A stretch of DNA of 64,000 nt from Thermasporomyces sp040195635 (GCF_040195635.1 NZ_JBEFTX010000001.1:558001-622000), one strand, 5' to 3'; shown: positions 25,827-34,722, counted from the stretch's first letter. The notes: a model not told the origin generated them from the sequence alone. Translations and numbers: made by a program.

Positions 25827-26741
25827 CTAGGCCATCGGCTTGCCGAGCTCGGCGCTCACCTGGGCGAGGCGTTCGAGCCGCTTCTCGGTCGGCGGGTGGG
25901 TGGAGAGCAGGCCACCGAGCGTCTTGCCCACGGCCGCGGGCGCGAAGAAGAACGCCTGCGCCGGCTGGGCCTTGCGGAGATCACGGGTCGGGATCTGCGC
26001 CATGTCGCCAGAGATCTTGGTCAGGGCCGACGCCAGCGCCGACGGCTGACCGGTGAGGTAGGCGCCGGCCCGGTCGGCCGCGAACTCGCGGTAGCGGGAC
26101 AGCGCACGGGTGAGCATGAAGCTGATCACGTAGACCGCGATGCTGCCGAGCCACACGACGGCGAAGATGACCGCGGTGTTGTCGCGGCTGCGGCCGAGGC
26201 CGGAGTACATCCCGAACCGTGCCACCAGGCCGGCGAGCACGCCGAGGAACGACGCGATCGTCATGACGGCGACGTCGCGGTGGGCGACGTGGGACAGTTC
26301 GTGCGCCAGCACGCCTCTCAGCTCGTCGGTGTCGAGTTTCCTCATCAGACCGGTGGTCACGCAGACGACCGCCTTCTTCGGATTGCGGCCGGTCGCGAAC
26401 GCGTTCGGCAGGTCGGTGTCGGCGATCGCGACCCGCGGCTTCGGCATGTCCGCCAGTGCGCACAGGCGGTCGATCACGCCGTGGAGCTCGGCCGCCATCC
26501 GGCCGTCTTCTGGTGACACCTCGTGGGCACCCATCGCGGCGAGCGCGATCTTGTCGGAGAAGAACCACTGCGCGACCAGGAAACCGGCAGCGATGATCAG
26601 CACCAGGGCAACGTCGAAACCCGCGGCGATCAGCCCGGCCATCGCCGCGACGTAGAGCAGGCCGAGCAGGAACATGACCAGAACCATTCGCGACGTAAGG
26701 CCCCGGTCGGGCAGAAATCGTGTGCGAGCCATCTTTTTCAT
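25827..26741 (-). CDS. htpX: Membrane zinc metalloprotease HtpX
   Basis: A 304-residue M48 family protease that degrades misfolded membrane proteins. Two N-terminal hydrophobic segments lie around residues 18-60. The zinc site HELSH is followed by the third ligand in REFAADRAGAYL, and two more hydrophobic segments lie between them. Length is normal for HtpX. The ATG at 26741 has GAGGAG upstream. In this genome it sits between pspAB and the pspA-pspAA pair, consistent with joint membrane-stress function. Confidence 0.95.
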   Translation of the reverse strand: MKKMARTRFLPDRGLTSRMVLVMFLLGLLYVAAMAGLIAAGFDVALVLIIAAGFLVAQWFFSDKIALAAMGAHEVSPEDGRMAAELHGVIDRLCALADMPKPRVAIADTDLPNAFATGRNPKKAVVCVTTGLMRKLDTDELRGVLAHELSHVAHRDVAVMTIASFLGVLAGLVARFGMYSGLGRSRDNTAVIFAVVWLGSIAVYVISFMLTRALSRYREFAADRAGAYLTGQPSALASALTKISGDMAQIPTRDLRKAQPAQAFFFAPAAVGKTLGGLLSTHPPTEKRLERLAQVSAELGKPMA

Positions 26742-26835
26742 CGCTCCTCGAGAGTCACTTCATAGGACGACGCGGGAGCGCCCAAATGTTCCCGGCGTGG
26801 TCTCGTTCCAGCCCCGAGAGAGCTTCGCTCGGCAG

Positions 26836-26868
26836 CATCCGCCGCACCCGTCACGGGCGCGGCGGATG
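26836..26868. terminator. GC-rich hairpin after the pspA-pspAA operon
   Basis: CATCCGCCGC (26836-26845) pairs perfectly with GCGGCGGATG (26859-26868), with an inner CCCG/CGGG stem and a TCA loop. It lies 47 bases beyond the pspAA stop and before htpX. There is no T-run, so termination is likely but unproven. Confidence 0.6.
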
Positions 26869-26914
26869 AGGCGGATGAGTTCGACCACCGTCATGGCGGT
26901 CTTCTCGAGTTCCA

Positions 26915-27193
26915 CTATCCGGGGATGAGACCTTCCTCGCCGAGGAGTTCCTTGACCTCATCGACCGTGGCGTCCTCCGGCGGGAGGAAGAGGTCGGAAT
27001 CTTCCAGGGAGTCGTCAGGGAGCTTGGTCCCGACCGCGCGAACCTTTTCCAGCAGCGCCTGCAGCGCCGCCCGGAAGGCTGCCTCGTCGCCAGCGTTGAC
27101 CGCAGACTCGAGCCTGCTGTCGAGCTCGTTGAGGGCTTGAAGGTGCTTGTCGGCGACCTTGACCTGCCCCTCTCCGAGAATGCGGACGATCAC
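26915..27193 (-). CDS. pspAA: PspA-associated protein PspAA
   Basis: A 92-residue acidic protein of the PspAA family. The N-terminus MIVRILGEGQ is typical of the family and the C-terminus is Asp/Glu-rich. It follows pspA by three bases and is surely translated with it. GTG at 27193 has AAGGTGAG upstream. No enzymatic motif; presumed partner or modulator of PspA. Confidence 0.85.
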   Translation of the reverse strand: MIVRILGEGQVKVADKHLQALNELDSRLESAVNAGDEAAFRAALQALLEKVRAVGTKLPDDSLEDSDLFLPPEDATVDEVKELLGEEGLIPG

Positions 27194-27196
27194 GAT

Positions 27197-28015
27197 TCAC
27201 TCACCTTGCCTCTGTGGCTGTTCCGGCGCCGCCTGGGACTTCGGGCTGGCCGGAGACGCGGCCTGGTCGCCCTCGGCGGCCTGGCCCTCGATCTGCTTGG
27301 GGGCCTCGGCGCTGCCGCCACCGATCTGTGCCTTCATCGCCGCCAACTCGCTCTCGACGTCGTTGCCGGACGCCATGCGTTCGAGCTCGAGCGAAATGTC
27401 GTCCTTGCCCGTGCCGGTCACGTCGTCGAGCGCACCCGAGGCGAGCAACTCGTCGATGGCGCCGGAACGTGCCTGGAGCTCGGCCGTCTTGTCCTCGGCA
27501 CGCTGCACGGCCATGCCGACGTCGCCCATCTCCTCGGAGATGCCGGTGAACGCCTCGCCGACCCTGGTCTGCGCCTCGGCGGCGGTGTAGGTCGCCTTGA
27601 TGGTCTCCTTCTTGGTGCGGAAGGCCTCCACCTTGGCCTGCAGGCGCTGGGCGGCGAGCGTGAGCTTCTCCTCCTCGCCCTGCAGGGTCGCGTGCTGGGT
27701 GCTGAGATCCGTGAGCTGCTGCTCGATACCGGACCGTCGGGTCAGCGCCTCGCGGGCGAGGTCCTCCCGGCCCATGCCGAGCGCCTTCTGCGCCTGGTCC
27801 TTGAGCTTGCCGGACTGCTGCTGCAGCTGGTTCATCTGCAGCTCGAGACGCTTCCGGCTGGTGGCGACGTCGGCGACTCCGCGCCGGACCTTCTGGAGCA
27901 TCTCCAGCTGTTTCTGGTACGAGTAGTCAAGGGTCTCGCGCGGATCTTCAGCGCGGTCCAACGCCTTGTTGGCCTTCGCGCGGAAGATCATCGCGAAGCG
28001 GTTGAGGATACCCAT
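27197..28015 (-). CDS. pspA: Phage shock protein A (PspA/IM30 family)
   Basis: A 272-residue coiled-coil protein that assembles on the inner face of stressed membranes. The N-terminal amphipathic helix MGILNRFAMIFRAKANK and the conserved AEDPRETLDYSYQKQLEML are clear; long heptad-rich helices continue to about residue 215. A Gln/Ala/Pro-rich tail follows, as in several actinobacterial PspA proteins. First gene of the pspA-pspAA pair. Its promoter lies in the 366-base divergent gap before a DUF3043 gene; no ClgR box was found. Confidence 0.95.
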   Translation of the reverse strand: MGILNRFAMIFRAKANKALDRAEDPRETLDYSYQKQLEMLQKVRRGVADVATSRKRLELQMNQLQQQSGKLKDQAQKALGMGREDLAREALTRRSGIEQQLTDLSTQHATLQGEEEKLTLAAQRLQAKVEAFRTKKETIKATYTAAEAQTRVGEAFTGISEEMGDVGMAVQRAEDKTAELQARSGAIDELLASGALDDVTGTGKDDISLELERMASGNDVESELAAMKAQIGGGSAEAPKQIEGQAAEGDQAASPASPKSQAAPEQPQRQGE

Positions 28016-28381
28016 CGAGGTCGGCCGCCCCCTTCGTCTCCAGGCCGGTCGTCATAAGTCGGGCGCCACGGCGGCACCGGACAGCAGTTTGCCTGCGATC
28101 ACCCTATGCCCGCGAAGCGAACAAGAGCGACCCCGCCCGCCCCGCAGTTACCACGCGTGCCCAGGTCGGGCGGCGAGAACGCACCTTCGTAGCTCCCTGC
28201 CCCGTCTTCACCGGCGCCACGCTGGCGATGGGCGAAGCCCTGGAAGCCGAATTCGTCCGGTCTCCGCCCGAAACGGACCGGAATCCGCCGGCGCGGTGCG
28301 CGCGGTTCCGCGACAGGAAGCGCGTGGCGCTCAGCGGCCTCCGCGGCCGGTGGGCGTGGTCGAGCCGATACCCTGTGGATC
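28016..28381. other. Divergent promoter region, no gene
   Basis: The 366 bases between pspA (minus) and the DUF3043 gene (plus) contain no convincing gene. They must hold the pspA promoter. The plus-strand gene has a TACCCT -10 box at 28369-28374. A partial inverted GC-rich pattern occurs near 28340-28360 but I could not assign it. Confidence 0.6.
28369..28374 (+). promoter_or_regulatory. -10 box TACCCT for a leaderless DUF3043 mRNA
   Basis: The box ends seven bases before the GTG at 28382. No ribosome site precedes the start. Confidence 0.5.
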
Positions 28382-28969
28382 GTGTTCCGACGCCGTACGA
28401 CCGAAGAGGCGCCGCCGCCGTCCGAGCCTGCCGCCGAGACCGCTCCTGCTCGACCGGGCAGCAAGGGTCGGCCCACCCCCAAGCGCCGCGATGCCGAACA
28501 GGCACGCAAGGCACGCGTGTCGGCACCGCGTGACCGCAAGGAAGCCATCCGCCAGCAGCGGGAGAAGGCCCGCGCCGAGCGGGCGAAGGTCCAGCAGGCG
28601 ATGGTGACCGGCGACGACCGCTACCTCCCGGCACGCGACAAGGGCCCGGTGAAGAGGTTCTGCCGCGACTTCGTCGACTCCAGGCGTACTCCCGCGGAGT
28701 ATCTCCTGCCCTACTTCCTGGTGATCTTCATCGTCATGACGATCCCCATGCCGCAGGTACAGATCGTCGCCACCTACCTGTGGCTGGTCGCGATCATCGT
28801 CGTACCGATCGACCTGATCTTCATGGGGCGCCGGCTGAAGCGGCAGTTGCGCGAACGCTTCCCGGACGAGAGTCACCGGGGTGCCGTCGCCTACGGCGTC
28901 ATGCGGGCCACCCAGATCCGCCGGCTCCGCATGCCCAAGCCGCTCGTGAAGCCCGGCGAGACGATCTGA
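28382..28969 (+). CDS. DUF3043 membrane protein
   Basis: A 195-residue protein of the actinobacterial DUF3043 family. The first ~90 residues are Arg/Lys/Ala-rich with a likely coiled coil (KEAIRQQREKARAERAKVQQAM). Two membrane helices follow at about 108-128 and 132-150, with the family motif GDDRYLPARDKGPV just before them. Function unknown; members are widely conserved beside pspA or Fe-S genes in Actinobacteria. The GTG start follows a -10 box directly. Confidence 0.85.
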   Translation: MFRRRTTEEAPPPSEPAAETAPARPGSKGRPTPKRRDAEQARKARVSAPRDRKEAIRQQREKARAERAKVQQAMVTGDDRYLPARDKGPVKRFCRDFVDSRRTPAEYLLPYFLVIFIVMTIPMPQVQIVATYLWLVAIIVVPIDLIFMGRRLKRQLRERFPDESHRGAVAYGVMRATQIRRLRMPKPLVKPGETI

Positions 28970-29008
28970 ACGACGCCGCGACCGACGCGTCCGGCGAGGT
29001 GGTGCGAG

Positions 29009-29218
29009 CTAGTCGGCGGGGTGCAGGCTCATCGGCCCGTAGACCTCGCGCCCCGACTCGAGCAGCACGACCTGGTCGACGCCCACGGCGACGAGATCAC
29101 GCCAGCACTCACCGACCCAGCTCTCCGCGTCGCTCTGCGAAGGGAATTCGCTGCGCGCCAACTCGCCAGCGTCCACAGGGTTGCCCTCGGCGTCCTCGAG
29201 CCGCCACGTCCACGTCAT
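29009..29218 (-). CDS. Conserved small actinobacterial protein (69 aa)
   Basis: A 69-residue acidic protein. It opens MTWTWRLEDAEG, contains a DAESWVGECWRDL core and ends in GREVYGPMSLHP, a pattern I associate with a small conserved actinobacterial protein of unknown function. The ATG at 29218 has no ribosome site but a TAGGCT box ends eight bases upstream, suggesting a leaderless mRNA. It is divergent from the cobalamin riboswitch operon. Confidence 0.7.
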   Translation of the reverse strand: MTWTWRLEDAEGNPVDAGELARSEFPSQSDAESWVGECWRDLVAVGVDQVVLLESGREVYGPMSLHPAD

Positions 29219-29226
29219 GGCAGGTG

Positions 29227-29232
29227 AGCCTA
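29227..29232 (-). promoter_or_regulatory. -10 box TAGGCT for the 69-aa protein
   Basis: On the minus strand TAGGCT lies eight bases before the ATG at 29218, consistent with a leaderless transcript. Confidence 0.45.
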
Positions 29233-29289
29233 GTGGAGGCCCCCACCCTCCTTTGACTTCCGGGTGCGGGCGTGAGACCGTCCGTCCAG

Positions 29290-29470
29290 CACTACCGCCA
29301 TGGGGTTGTGGTCGAAAAGGCCACCACCAGCAGGGGAAGCCGGTCCGAGTCCGGCGCTGACCCGCAACCGTAGGCCGCGTGCCAGGTCGCTCGATCCACT
29401 GGCTCCATCCAGGGGTTCGACACCAGGTGCCCGCGGCAAGCCGGAGCACCTGACCATGGCGGCCGGCTCC
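29290..29470 (+). ncRNA. Cobalamin riboswitch
   Basis: The conserved cobalamin-aptamer core is visible at about 29332-29375: a GGGAAGCCGGT block, the CCGAGTCCGGCGCTGACCCGC stretch in two adjoining parts, and AACCGTAGG. Flanking helices are present on both sides (a GTGG...CCAC stem just before, and CCAGGT / ACCTGG-like pairings after). A TTGACT -35-like box lies upstream at 29253-29258. The aptamer sits 150 bases before an ECF vitamin transporter operon. Ends of the aptamer are approximate. It most likely represses the operon when cobalamin is abundant. Confidence 0.88.
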
Positions 29471-29623
29471 ACACCACCCGTCGAGGTCTGCGGGCGGAGC
29501 CCGGGTCAGACACCCGAGCCCGCCCTCGGCTCCAGGCGTACGCCGCCTGCGTTGCCGGGGGCATCTCTCGTGTGTGGTCCGGTTCCCGCATCGACCGTGA
29601 CCGAACACCGTGAGAGGACATCG

Positions 29624-30409
29624 ATGCGGTCCGAGATCCGCCCCCGTCATCGCGCCGGCCTGCTGTACGCCACGCTGGCCGTTCCGTTCTTCGTCGTACT
29701 CTGTGCCGCTGTACTCGCGGCCGCACTCGCCGCTGGCACCGGCACCGCCCACGCGGATGCGTACCGCTTCTGGGGCTTCTACCAGTGGCAGGACGACGCC
29801 TGGGCACTGGCAAAGTCCGGCCCTTCCGGCGTCACCCCGAAGGACGGTGCCGTGGAGGGATGGCGGCTCGCCGTCTCGGGCGAGAAGACACCGCCCCGCC
29901 CGCCGCGGGCCGCCGGAGACTTCGATCAGATCTGCGGGACGACACCGGCCGAGACAGGCAAGAAGCGGGTCGCGGTCGTCGTCGACTACGGCCTCGCGGG
30001 CGAGGCCGAGGGCGAGCCGGAGCCACCGGACGCCCGCGGTGCATGCGCGGTGGTCGACGCGAAAGCCAGTTCCGCGCAGGTGCTCGCCGCCATCGGTGAG
30101 GTACGCGAGCAGAAAGGGCTGATCTGCGCCATCGACGACTTCCCAGCAACCGGGTGCGGCGACACCGTCGACTCGGTGCCGGAGTTCCCCACGCCCGAGC
30201 CGAGCGTCTCCCTCGCGCTGCCCGCGGCAGCCACTCCCGCCGGGGACTCCAGCCCAGCTGAGTCTTCAGAAACCGCCGCGAGCGCGGACGCCGAGTCGGG
30301 TGGGTTCCCAGTCCTGCCGGTGGCAGCCGTCGCGGTCGTGGTCGTGCTGATTGTCGGTGGGTTCATGATCCGGCGTCAGCGCAACGCCGACGCCGGCTCG
30401 ACGGGCTGA
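29624..30409 (+). CDS. SCO2322-family secreted, membrane-anchored protein
   Basis: A 261-residue protein with an N-terminal signal or anchor segment (about 12-45), an exported domain containing the YRFWGFYQW motif and several cysteines (CGTT, GACAVV, ICAID, GCGD), a Pro/Ser/Ala-rich stalk, and a C-terminal membrane helix with a basic tail. This matches proteins named after Streptomyces SCO2322 that accompany cobalamin-regulated ECF transporters. Its role is unknown; an extracellular cobalamin-handling function is plausible. ATG at 29624 has a GAGAGGA ribosome site. First gene after the riboswitch. Confidence 0.78.
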   Translation: MRSEIRPRHRAGLLYATLAVPFFVVLCAAVLAAALAAGTGTAHADAYRFWGFYQWQDDAWALAKSGPSGVTPKDGAVEGWRLAVSGEKTPPRPPRAAGDFDQICGTTPAETGKKRVAVVVDYGLAGEAEGEPEPPDARGACAVVDAKASSAQVLAAIGEVREQKGLICAIDDFPATGCGDTVDSVPEFPTPEPSVSLALPAAATPAGDSSPAESSETAASADAESGGFPVLPVAAVAVVVVLIVGGFMIRRQRNADAGSTG

Positions 30410-30420
30410 CGGGCCGACCC

Positions 30421-31635
30421 GTGCGTGCAGCCCATCGCCCCTCCTTCGCCCGGAACCTGCACCCGGGCGCGTGGTGGCTGTGGGCGCTCGGGCTCGCCAC
30501 CGCCGCCAGCCGGACGACGAACCCGCTGCTGCTCGCCTTGCTCCTGGCGGTTGCGGGTTACGTCGTGGCGGCCAGGCGATCGACCGCGCCGTGGGCGAAC
30601 TCCTATGCGGCGTTTCTCAAGCTCGGGTTGGCGGTCATCGTGATCCGCGTCGTGTTCCAGGCGGTGTTCGGCGCCGCCGTCGCCGGCCGGACGGTCCTCT
30701 TCACCCTGCCCGAGCTGCCCCTGCCGGGGTGGGTCGACGGCATCCGGATCGGCGGCCAGGTCACCGCCGAGGCGCTGGCATCGGCGGTGTACGACGGACT
30801 GCGGCTCGCCGCGATACTCGGCTGCGTCGGGGCGGCGAACGCGCTCGCCAACCCCAAGCGCCTGCTCACGCACGTGCCTGGAGCGCTCTATGAGCTGGGT
30901 GTCGCGGTCGTGGTCGCCATGACGTTCGCACCCCAGCTCGTCGCCGACGCGGCACGGGCGCGGGCGGCCCGCCGGCTGCGCGGCCAGCCGGACCGTGGCC
31001 TGCGCTCGGTCCGTGCCACCGCCGTACCAGTCCTCGAGGGAGCTTTGGAACGCTCCCTCGCGCTGGCGGCGGCGATGGACTCACGGGGATACGGTCGGCT
31101 CGGCAACGTGACCCGGCGGGCCCGCCTGCTCACCTCCGGCCTCGTCCTCGGGGGCCTGATGGGTATCTGCGTCGGCGTCTACGCGCTCCTCGACGCCGGT
31201 GCCACCCGAACTCTCGCCCTGCCCGCTCTCGGCGCGGGGCTCGTCACGGCGTGTGCCGGGTTGATGCTCGGTGGCCGGCGCACGGTCCGGACGAGGTACC
31301 GGCCAGATCCTTGGGCCCTGCCGGAATGGCTGGTCACCGCCAGCGGCGTTGCCGTCGCCGCTGGCTTCTTGTGGGTATCCATCGCGGGGGGCGGCGACCT
31401 CGTTGCCAGTACCGTGCCGCTCACGGTGCCCGAGCTGCCGGTGATCCCCACCGTGGCCGCGCTCCTCGGCCTCCTGCCCGCGTGGTTGGCTCCACCTCCG
31501 CCCCGACCGGTGAGTGACGAGGCGCCGGCCGGCCAGCAGGCGGACGGCGAAGAGGCAGACGACCAGCGGGCGGGCGACGAACAGGCAAAGCACCAGCGGG
31601 CGGGCGACCAACGGGGGAAGGTGCAGGCGTCATGA
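30421..31635 (+). CDS. ECF transporter transmembrane subunit (EcfT/CbiQ family)
   Basis: A 404-residue membrane protein with about six helices. The two short EcfT coupling motifs are present: ARAARRLRGQ (ARG type) and AMDSRGYG. These contact the ATPases. The last ~50 residues are a repetitive Gln/Asp/Ala/Gly tail (AGQQADGEEADDQRAGDEQ) unusual for the family. The GTG start lies 11 bases after the previous stop with no separate promoter seen. Its stop overlaps the ATPase start as ATGA. Confidence 0.88.
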   Translation: MRAAHRPSFARNLHPGAWWLWALGLATAASRTTNPLLLALLLAVAGYVVAARRSTAPWANSYAAFLKLGLAVIVIRVVFQAVFGAAVAGRTVLFTLPELPLPGWVDGIRIGGQVTAEALASAVYDGLRLAAILGCVGAANALANPKRLLTHVPGALYELGVAVVVAMTFAPQLVADAARARAARRLRGQPDRGLRSVRATAVPVLEGALERSLALAAAMDSRGYGRLGNVTRRARLLTSGLVLGGLMGICVGVYALLDAGATRTLALPALGAGLVTACAGLMLGGRRTVRTRYRPDPWALPEWLVTASGVAVAAGFLWVSIAGGGDLVASTVPLTVPELPVIPTVAALLGLLPAWLAPPPPRPVSDEAPAGQQADGEEADDQRAGDEQAKHQRAGDQRGKVQAS

Positions 31636-33356
31636 TCCGGTTCGAGTCGGTGTCCATGCGCTACCCGGGGAGCGCGAGCCCGGTCCTGCGCGACGTGACG
31701 TTCGAGATCGCCGAAGGCGAACTGTGCCTTGTCGTCGGCCAGACCGGCAGTGGCAAGACCACCCTGCTGCGCGCCATCAACGGCCTGGTCCCCCACTTCA
31801 CCGGCGGCACGCTGAGCGGCCGCGTGGTCGTCGACGGGCGCGAGACCCGTACGCACCATCCGCGAGACCTCGCCGACGTCGTGGGCGTGGTCGGTCAGGA
31901 TCCGCTGGCCGGGTTCGTCACCGACACCGTCGAGGACGAGCTGGCCTACGGCATGGAGTCGCTGGCCCTGGCACCCGACGTCATGCGTACCCGGGTGGAG
32001 GAGACGCTGGACCTGCTCGGACTCACCGGCGTACGGTCCCGGCCCATCGCCACGCTCTCCGGCGGTCAACAGCAGCGTGTCGCGATCGGCTCCGTCCTCA
32101 CCAGCCATCCGCGGGTGCTCGTGCTGGACGAGCCCACCTCCGCTCTCGACCCGGCGGCCGCCGAGGACGTACTCGCCGCATTGCACCGGCTCGTCCACGA
32201 CCTCGGCGTCACGGTGGTCCTCGCCGAACATCGGCTGGAACGCGTCGTGCAGTACGCCGACCGGATCGTCCTCGTCCCCGGTGACGGCCAGGCACTCGCG
32301 GTGGGACCGCCGGCAGCCGTCATGGCCGACTCGACGGTGGCGCCACCGGTCGTGGAACTCGGCCGGCTCGCCGGCTGGGACCCGCTGCCGTTGACGGTGC
32401 GCGACGCGCGCGCGTTGGCCGGGCCGTTGCGGGAGCGGCTCGCCACCGTCGCACCGCCAACCCCGCGATCGACCCCGCCATCGACCCCGCGATCGACGCC
32501 GGCAACTCCGGCGCCAGCGGGTGCGCAAGGCAGCGTTGACAGTACGTCCGGCTCCGGCGCACGCCCGGTCGCGTCCGTACGCCACCTGCTCGTGCGCTAC
32601 GGACCACGGCGGGCTGCGACCCGGCCGGCGCTGCACGACATCGACCTTGACGTGGCACCGGGTGAGGTCATCGCCCTGATGGGGCGGAACGGCGCGGGCA
32701 AGTCGTCCCTGCTCAATGCCCTGGTGGGACTCACGAAGCCGGCCGGCGGCACGGTCCGGCTAGGCGACCTCGACCCGGCCGGCGCCAGGCCCGCGGTCAT
32801 CGCGAAGGCCGCGGGTCTCGTGCCGCAGGAGCCTGGTGCGCTGCTGTACGCCGAGACGGTGGCGCAGGAGTGCCGACAGGCCGACGCCGACTTCGGGGCC
32901 CCGGCAGGTCGGTGCGCGGCCATCCTCGGCCGGTTGGCTCCAGGCGTACCCTTCGATCGGCATCCCCGGGACCTGTCCGAAGGGCAGCGGCTCTGTCTGG
33001 CGCTGGCCGTCGTCCTCACCGCCGAACCGCCGCTGCTGCTGCTCGACGAACCCACCCGTGGCCTGGACTACCTCGCGAAGGGACGCCTGGCCGGGATCCT
33101 GCGCGAGCTCGCGGTCGGCGGCGACGGCCGTGGGATCGCCCACGGGATCGTCGTCGCGACCCACGACGTCGAGCTGGTCGCCGAGATCGCCACAAGGGTG
33201 GTGGTCCTCGCCGACGGGGAGATCGTCGCGGACGGCCCCGTCGCACACGTGGTGGCGGCGTCGCCGACCTTCGCGCCGCAGGTGGCGAAGATCCTGCGTC
33301 CGTTGCCGTGGCTCACCGTCGGGCAGGTGGCCGCCTCGCTCGAGCCGGCGTCGTGA
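31632..33356 (+). CDS. Fused ECF ATPase (two EcfA domains)
   Basis: A 574-residue protein with two complete ABC ATPase domains. Domain 1 (about 1-260): Walker A GQTGSGKTT, signature LSGGQQQRV, Walker B VLVLDEPTS. Domain 2 (about 315-560): Walker A GRNGAGKSS, signature-position DLSEGQRLCL, Walker B LLLLDEPTRG. A low-complexity Pro/Ser/Thr linker (repeats of STPPS/STPRS type) joins them. Such duplicated ATPases power ECF vitamin importers. Overlaps the EcfT stop (ATGA) and the S-component start (GTGA). Confidence 0.93.
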   Translation: MIRFESVSMRYPGSASPVLRDVTFEIAEGELCLVVGQTGSGKTTLLRAINGLVPHFTGGTLSGRVVVDGRETRTHHPRDLADVVGVVGQDPLAGFVTDTVEDELAYGMESLALAPDVMRTRVEETLDLLGLTGVRSRPIATLSGGQQQRVAIGSVLTSHPRVLVLDEPTSALDPAAAEDVLAALHRLVHDLGVTVVLAEHRLERVVQYADRIVLVPGDGQALAVGPPAAVMADSTVAPPVVELGRLAGWDPLPLTVRDARALAGPLRERLATVAPPTPRSTPPSTPRSTPATPAPAGAQGSVDSTSGSGARPVASVRHLLVRYGPRRAATRPALHDIDLDVAPGEVIALMGRNGAGKSSLLNALVGLTKPAGGTVRLGDLDPAGARPAVIAKAAGLVPQEPGALLYAETVAQECRQADADFGAPAGRCAAILGRLAPGVPFDRHPRDLSEGQRLCLALAVVLTAEPPLLLLDEPTRGLDYLAKGRLAGILRELAVGGDGRGIAHGIVVATHDVELVAEIATRVVVLADGEIVADGPVAHVVAASPTFAPQVAKILRPLPWLTVGQVAASLEPAS

Positions 33357-34204
33357 CGCGCACACTTCGGGCGCGGTCGCTCGTCGCGCTGGTCCTGGCG
33401 ACGCTCGTCGGCGCGGCCGGGTTCGGCTGGCCGTTCCTGGCCGACGTCGGGAGTACGGCGAGCGGGGACTCCGTCGCCGCGACGTACCTCTTCGTCCTGC
33501 TCCTCCCCCTCGTCGTGGCTGTCGTCCTCGCCGAACTCGCCGACGGCGGCATGGACGCCAAGGCGATCGCGATGCTCGGGGTGCTGGCGGCTGCCGGCGT
33601 CGCGCTGCGGGCGCTCAGCCCGGGTACGGGCGGGTTCGAGCCGACGCTGTTCCTGCTGGTCGTCGCGGGCCGGGTCTTCGGCGCCGGCTTCGGCTTCGCG
33701 CTTGGCTCGGTGATGCTCCTTGCCAGCGCGCTCGCGACCGGAGGTGTCGGGCCGTGGATGCCGTTCCAGATGGTCGGGCTCGCGTGGGTGGGGCTGTTGG
33801 CCGGCCTTCTGCCACGGGCGTCCGGCCGGGTCGAGCGCTGGCTGCTCGCGGGCTACGCGGGGCTGGCGGGCGTCGCGTATGGCGCGCTGCTGAACCTGTC
33901 GTTCTGGCCGTTCTCCCGCTCGCTGCCGGCCGGGATGGCGTACGCACCAGGCGAATCCGCCCTCGCGAACGTCGGACACTATGCGGCGTTCTACGTCACG
34001 ACGTCGTTCGGCTGGGACGGCGTACGCGCCCTCGTCAACGCGGCGTTGGTGCTCCTCGCGGGACGTCCGGTACTCGCGACTCTGCGCCGTGCCGCCCGCC
34101 GGGCGGCCTGGGACCGGCCACCCTCGCCCGACCCGGGTGGGCCTGTTCAGGGCGCGGACGCCTCCCGCTCGCCCGGACCCACCAGCCGGTTGACGAGTCC
34201 GTAA
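33353..34204 (+). CDS. ECF transporter S component (probable cobalamin specificity subunit)
   Basis: A 283-residue membrane protein with about six helices, consistent with an S component (CbrT-like). Segments such as MDAKAIAMLGVLAAAGVALRAL and LSFWPFSRSL fit ECF S proteins. Substrate assignment to cobalamin or a precursor rests on the riboswitch. GTG at 33353 overlaps the ATPase stop. The last 58 bases overlap the tail of the convergent ClpP-like gene on the other strand, which is unusual. Confidence 0.8.
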   Translation: MTRTLRARSLVALVLATLVGAAGFGWPFLADVGSTASGDSVAATYLFVLLLPLVVAVVLAELADGGMDAKAIAMLGVLAAAGVALRALSPGTGGFEPTLFLLVVAGRVFGAGFGFALGSVMLLASALATGGVGPWMPFQMVGLAWVGLLAGLLPRASGRVERWLLAGYAGLAGVAYGALLNLSFWPFSRSLPAGMAYAPGESALANVGHYAAFYVTTSFGWDGVRALVNAALVLLAGRPVLATLRRAARRAAWDRPPSPDPGGPVQGADASRSPGPTSRLTSP

Positions 34205-34722
34205 CCGACGGCCTCCTCCGCGGTGAGGAACCGGCCCTTCCGTAGGTCCGTAGCGATCTCGTCGGCCTGGCGTCCGGTCGCGGCGGCGAGAAGCTCGATC
34301 ACTGCGTCGCGCATGCGGAGGTGCTCGCGGGCGTAGGTGTCGACCTCGGACGCGGTACCGCTGATCTCGGGCGACTTCGGCTCGTCGAGGGCGAAGCGTG
34401 CGTGCGGGTAGGCGAGCCGCGTGGGCGCGGCGGCGAAGGCGGCGACAGCGACGCCGCTCACCTCACCGACCGCGACAGCCGTGAGATCGACGCCCAGCAT
34501 GTGGATCGTGTCGACCAGGCTGAGCACCGCCCCCAACTCGCCGCCGCGACAGCCGAGGTGGAGCCGGATCGGCTGGTCGGCAAGGGCCTCCAGAGTGAGC
34601 AGCTGGGCGGCGGTCCGGGTGGCGAGCTGGTCGTCGAGGAAGCCCTGCGCGAGAACGACCCGGCGTTCGAAGAGCTGCTCCTGGATGTAGGTGTCGAACG
34701 TCATCACGCGGTCGTCTGCCAT
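34147..34722 (-). CDS. Inactive ClpP-like protein
   Basis: A 191-residue ClpP-fold protein. The scaffold GGELGAVLSLVDTIHML and the C-terminal DLRKGRFLTAEEAVGYGLVNRLV are clearly ClpP-like, but the active site is gone: the GMAAS serine position reads GVAVAA and the MIHQP histidine position reads ALDEPK. It should therefore lack peptidase activity. A GGGAGAG ribosome site precedes the ATG at 34722. It lies 55 bases after an XRE-type regulator on the same strand, a pairing I have seen noted in other actinomycetes. It may act as a regulatory ring partner. Confidence 0.8.
   Translation of the reverse strand: MADDRVMTFDTYIQEQLFERRVVLAQGFLDDQLATRTAAQLLTLEALADQPIRLHLGCRGGELGAVLSLVDTIHMLGVDLTAVAVGEVSGVAVAAFAAAPTRLAYPHARFALDEPKSPEISGTASEVDTYAREHLRMRDAVIELLAAATGRQADEIATDLRKGRFLTAEEAVGYGLVNRLVGPGEREASAP

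Noticed and set aside
28085..28135. Possible ClgR box upstream of pspA (GCGAAGCGAAC)
   Set aside because: Only one half resembles the ClgR consensus; spacing and the second half do not fit, so I did not annotate it.
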